Under the pieces are notes generated by a model. It was not told the DNA's origin. It worked only from the letters and a program-made list of their open reading frames with translations, and searched no databases. Made by a program: the position numbers and the translations under genes. A stretch of DNA of 64,000 nt from UBA4615 sp044368415 (GTDB lineage Bacteria > Pseudomonadota > Gammaproteobacteria > Burkholderiales > Burkholderiaceae_E): assembly GCA_044368415.1 (NCBI GenBank), contig JBIPLJ010000003.1, positions 1 through 64,000 on the forward strand, read 5' to 3'. Of the stretch, positions 62,001 through 64,000 are shown piece by piece. The first letter of the stretch is position 1; every line of letters starts with the position of its first letter.

Positions 62001-63970
62001 CAAAACACCACACCGATCGAGAAGTGCAGGCGCCAGTCGCGGACCGCCTCGCCCCAGGCGAGGTCGAGGTTCAGCGGGCCGACCGGCGTGCGCCAGCGCA
62101 CACCGACGCCGTAGCCCGCGACCGGCGACAGGTCGCGACGGGCGTCGGCCGCGTTGCCCCAGTCGTAGAAGACCGCGGCCGCGATGTCGCGGGTGATCAG
62201 GTGCTGGTACTCGGCGCTGGTGACCATCAGGAAGCGGCCGCCGACGGTCGCCTCACCGAGCGCCACGCCCAGGCTCTGCGACCCGTAACCGCGAACCGAC
62301 TTGGTGCCGCCGGTGCGGAACAGGTTGGCCGACGGGATGCCGTCGCGTCCGTCGGCCAGCACCGCGCCGAGCTCGCCGCGCAGCACGATGCGCCCGAACA
62401 CCTCGCCGTCGTCCGCCGCGAGCGGCACGATGCCGTAACCCAGGCCGTAGGCCCTGACGAATGAGCGGGCCGAGCCGAACGAGGAGGAGGCGCCGGACAG
62501 CTGTCCGGACACGATGTAGCCCTTCGACGGGAAGATCGGCGAGTCAAGCCGACGCTGCGTCCAGGTGTAGCCGAGCACCAGCGCGCGGTTCTCGTAGAAC
62601 CGCTCCTCGTCCGGGCCGAACACCACGTTCTGCTGCTCGGCCTGGTACTGCAGCGACAGCCCGGTCTCGATGTCGCCGCGCCGCCGGTTGCGGGACGCGA
62701 AGATCGAGGCCGCATCGACGAGGTCGTTCCGGATGTCCCGGTGCTCGCCGCGCGCGCCGAACTGCCAGCGCCAGCCCGCGACGTCCTGCGGCGTCTCCCA
62801 GGTCGAGTACACGACCTGCCGCTCGACGTCGAGCTCGATGCCGTTGAAGGTCTGGATGCCCAGGCCGCCGACGTTGCGGTGCTCCCAGGCCGCCAGCACG
62901 TTCACGCCGCGGTCGGTATCGAAGCCCCCGCCGAGCGTCCAGCGCTTGCTCTGGCGCTCGACCACGTCGATGCGCACCGGCACTTCGACAAGCTCGGGCT
63001 CGCGCTCGAGCGCCGGCATGTCGGGGCGCACGTTGACCGAGGTGAACCAGCCGGCGCCGTTCAGGCGAGTCTGAAACTCGGTGATCCGGCGGGCGTCGAA
63101 CGGATCGCCGAAGCGAAAGGGTGCAAGGCCCTCGACGACATCGCGGGGATAGCGCTGCAGCCCGCCGATGTCGAGCGCGCCGAAGTACAGCGGCGGCCCG
63201 GACTGCACCTCGACCTGCAGCGTCGCGATCGCCCGCTCACGCTCGACGAGTGCCTCGGCGTCCTCGATGCGGGCTCGCAGGAAGCCGCCGTCGCGCAGAC
63301 CGGAGAGCAGCGCGCTCTTGGCTCGCTCCCATTGCGGCGAGCGGAACACCGCGCCGTCGGGCAGCAGCCACTCGCGCCCGATCCGCTCGCGCAGCGCGGC
63401 GTGTGCGGGCTCGGCGAGCTCGCCCTCGAGCCGCAGCGTGGTGCCCGCCACACGGGCGCGCTCCCCGGGCTCGACCTCGATACGCACTCCGCCGTTGATC
63501 TGCCTGACCCGTACCGTCGGCGAGAACCAGCCCTCGGCGGCGAGCAGCTCGCGCACCTCCTGGTCGGCGCGCCGCACGAAGAGCGGCAGCTGCAACGGGT
63601 CGTAGTCGGGCCGCTGGCGCCAGCGGCCGAGCAGCGTGAACTCGCGGATCTGGCGGGCCACCGGCTCGGGCGCCTCGACCTCGAGCGCGTAGTGCGGCGC
63701 GACCTTGCTGCCGTCCGCGCTGCCGGCCTCCTCGCCGCCGCCGAACCACTTGCCCACGAACGGCAGCGTCGACAGGAAGCTGGGCTTGGGCCGCGCCTCG
63801 GGCTGCTCGTTCGAGGGCGCCGCGGCAGGGGCAGGGGCCGAGACCGAGGCCGGCACTGCCTGGCCCGTGCCCTGCGCCAGCGCCGCCGTGCACCAGCCCA
63901 GGCCCGCCGCGATCAGCAGCGCGCCGGCGTCCCGTCTGCGGCCGGGCGGCGTGGGCCGCGCGCTGCACAT
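62000..63970 (-). CDS. tamA: Translocation and assembly module TamA (BamA/Omp85 family)
   Basis: A 656-residue outer-membrane protein. A signal peptide (LLIAAGLGWCTAALA) and a Pro/Ala-rich linker precede three POTRA domains (about 85-320). A 16-strand beta barrel follows, with the Omp85 motif VRGYGSQSLG (lid loop) and a typical end LHFSIGVVF, whose final Phe is the barrel sorting signal. With TamB it helps assemble and insert outer-membrane proteins. Transcription order is tamA then tamB. The ATG is 30 bases from the window edge, so no promoter could be examined. Confidence 0.92.
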   Translation of the reverse strand: MCSARPTPPGRRRDAGALLIAAGLGWCTAALAQGTGQAVPASVSAPAPAAAPSNEQPEARPKPSFLSTLPFVGKWFGGGEEAGSADGSKVAPHYALEVEAPEPVARQIREFTLLGRWRQRPDYDPLQLPLFVRRADQEVRELLAAEGWFSPTVRVRQINGGVRIEVEPGERARVAGTTLRLEGELAEPAHAALRERIGREWLLPDGAVFRSPQWERAKSALLSGLRDGGFLRARIEDAEALVERERAIATLQVEVQSGPPLYFGALDIGGLQRYPRDVVEGLAPFRFGDPFDARRITEFQTRLNGAGWFTSVNVRPDMPALEREPELVEVPVRIDVVERQSKRWTLGGGFDTDRGVNVLAAWEHRNVGGLGIQTFNGIELDVERQVVYSTWETPQDVAGWRWQFGARGEHRDIRNDLVDAASIFASRNRRRGDIETGLSLQYQAEQQNVVFGPDEERFYENRALVLGYTWTQRRLDSPIFPSKGYIVSGQLSGASSSFGSARSFVRAYGLGYGIVPLAADDGEVFGRIVLRGELGAVLADGRDGIPSANLFRTGGTKSVRGYGSQSLGVALGEATVGGRFLMVTSAEYQHLITRDIAAAVFYDWGNAADARRDLSPVAGYGVGVRWRTPVGPLNLDLAWGEAVRDWRLHFSIGVVF

Positions 63971-64000
63971 CGTCGGGCCCTGCGACCGGCGTCTGTCGCT

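Overview
The window is GC-rich chromosomal DNA, about two thirds G+C by eye. It most likely comes from a betaproteobacterium of the Burkholderiales type. The evidence is the gene order xerD-queG / tsaE-amiC-mutL-miaA near a tamAB pair, PEP-CTERM surface proteins, a GltS symporter, QseBC-like regulators and frequent ATGA or GTGA gene overlaps. No rRNA, tRNA, CRISPR array or complete insertion sequence was found. The genus cannot be fixed from this sequence.

Left part (1-16.4 kb): the tail of an IS630-type transposase runs in from the edge. Next come a TPR/SPINDLY-type O-GlcNAc transferase, a two-gene ABC-2 exporter and a Crp/Fnr regulator, all on the minus strand. An 8.3-kb cyclic beta-1,2-glucan synthase gene on the plus strand appears translationally coupled to a small membrane ORF. 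GltS, a thioesterase remnant and a SnoaL-like protein follow.

Middle part (16.7-35 kb): a two-component system (16709-18720) diverges from two exported hydrolases. A protease-like protein that seems to have lost its catalytic triad, a 5'-nucleotidase and a PEP-CTERM protein come next. A tightly coupled four-gene operon (25189-29783) encodes a binding-protein-like factor, TelA, a binding-protein/VWA lipoprotein and an XpaC-like membrane protein. It is the best candidate for a poorly described system. DUF1499, DUF937, PEP-CTERM-like, VN-repeat and DUF2092 proteins follow, then an 800-base stretch holding a HipA-like toxin remnant.

Right part (35-64 kb): a pyruvate-kinase-like enzyme without the C-terminal domain, UDP-sugar genes (epimerase, ugd), an SdsA-type alkyl sulfatase coupled to a small secreted protein, YbaK, a cold-shock protein with a long leader, a PanE-like reductase, xerD-queG, a second SPINDLY-type transferase with an altered active-site motif, tsaE-amiC, chromate resistance chrBA, a DedA protein followed by seven in-frame stop codons, mutL-(small ORF)-miaA, and tamBA.

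The main theme is cell envelope and housekeeping: envelope glucan, UDP-glucuronate metabolism, outer-membrane assembly, peptidoglycan hydrolysis, mismatch repair and tRNA modification. Accessory islands for stress or anion resistance (TelA operon, ChrBA, alkyl sulfatase) are set among these.
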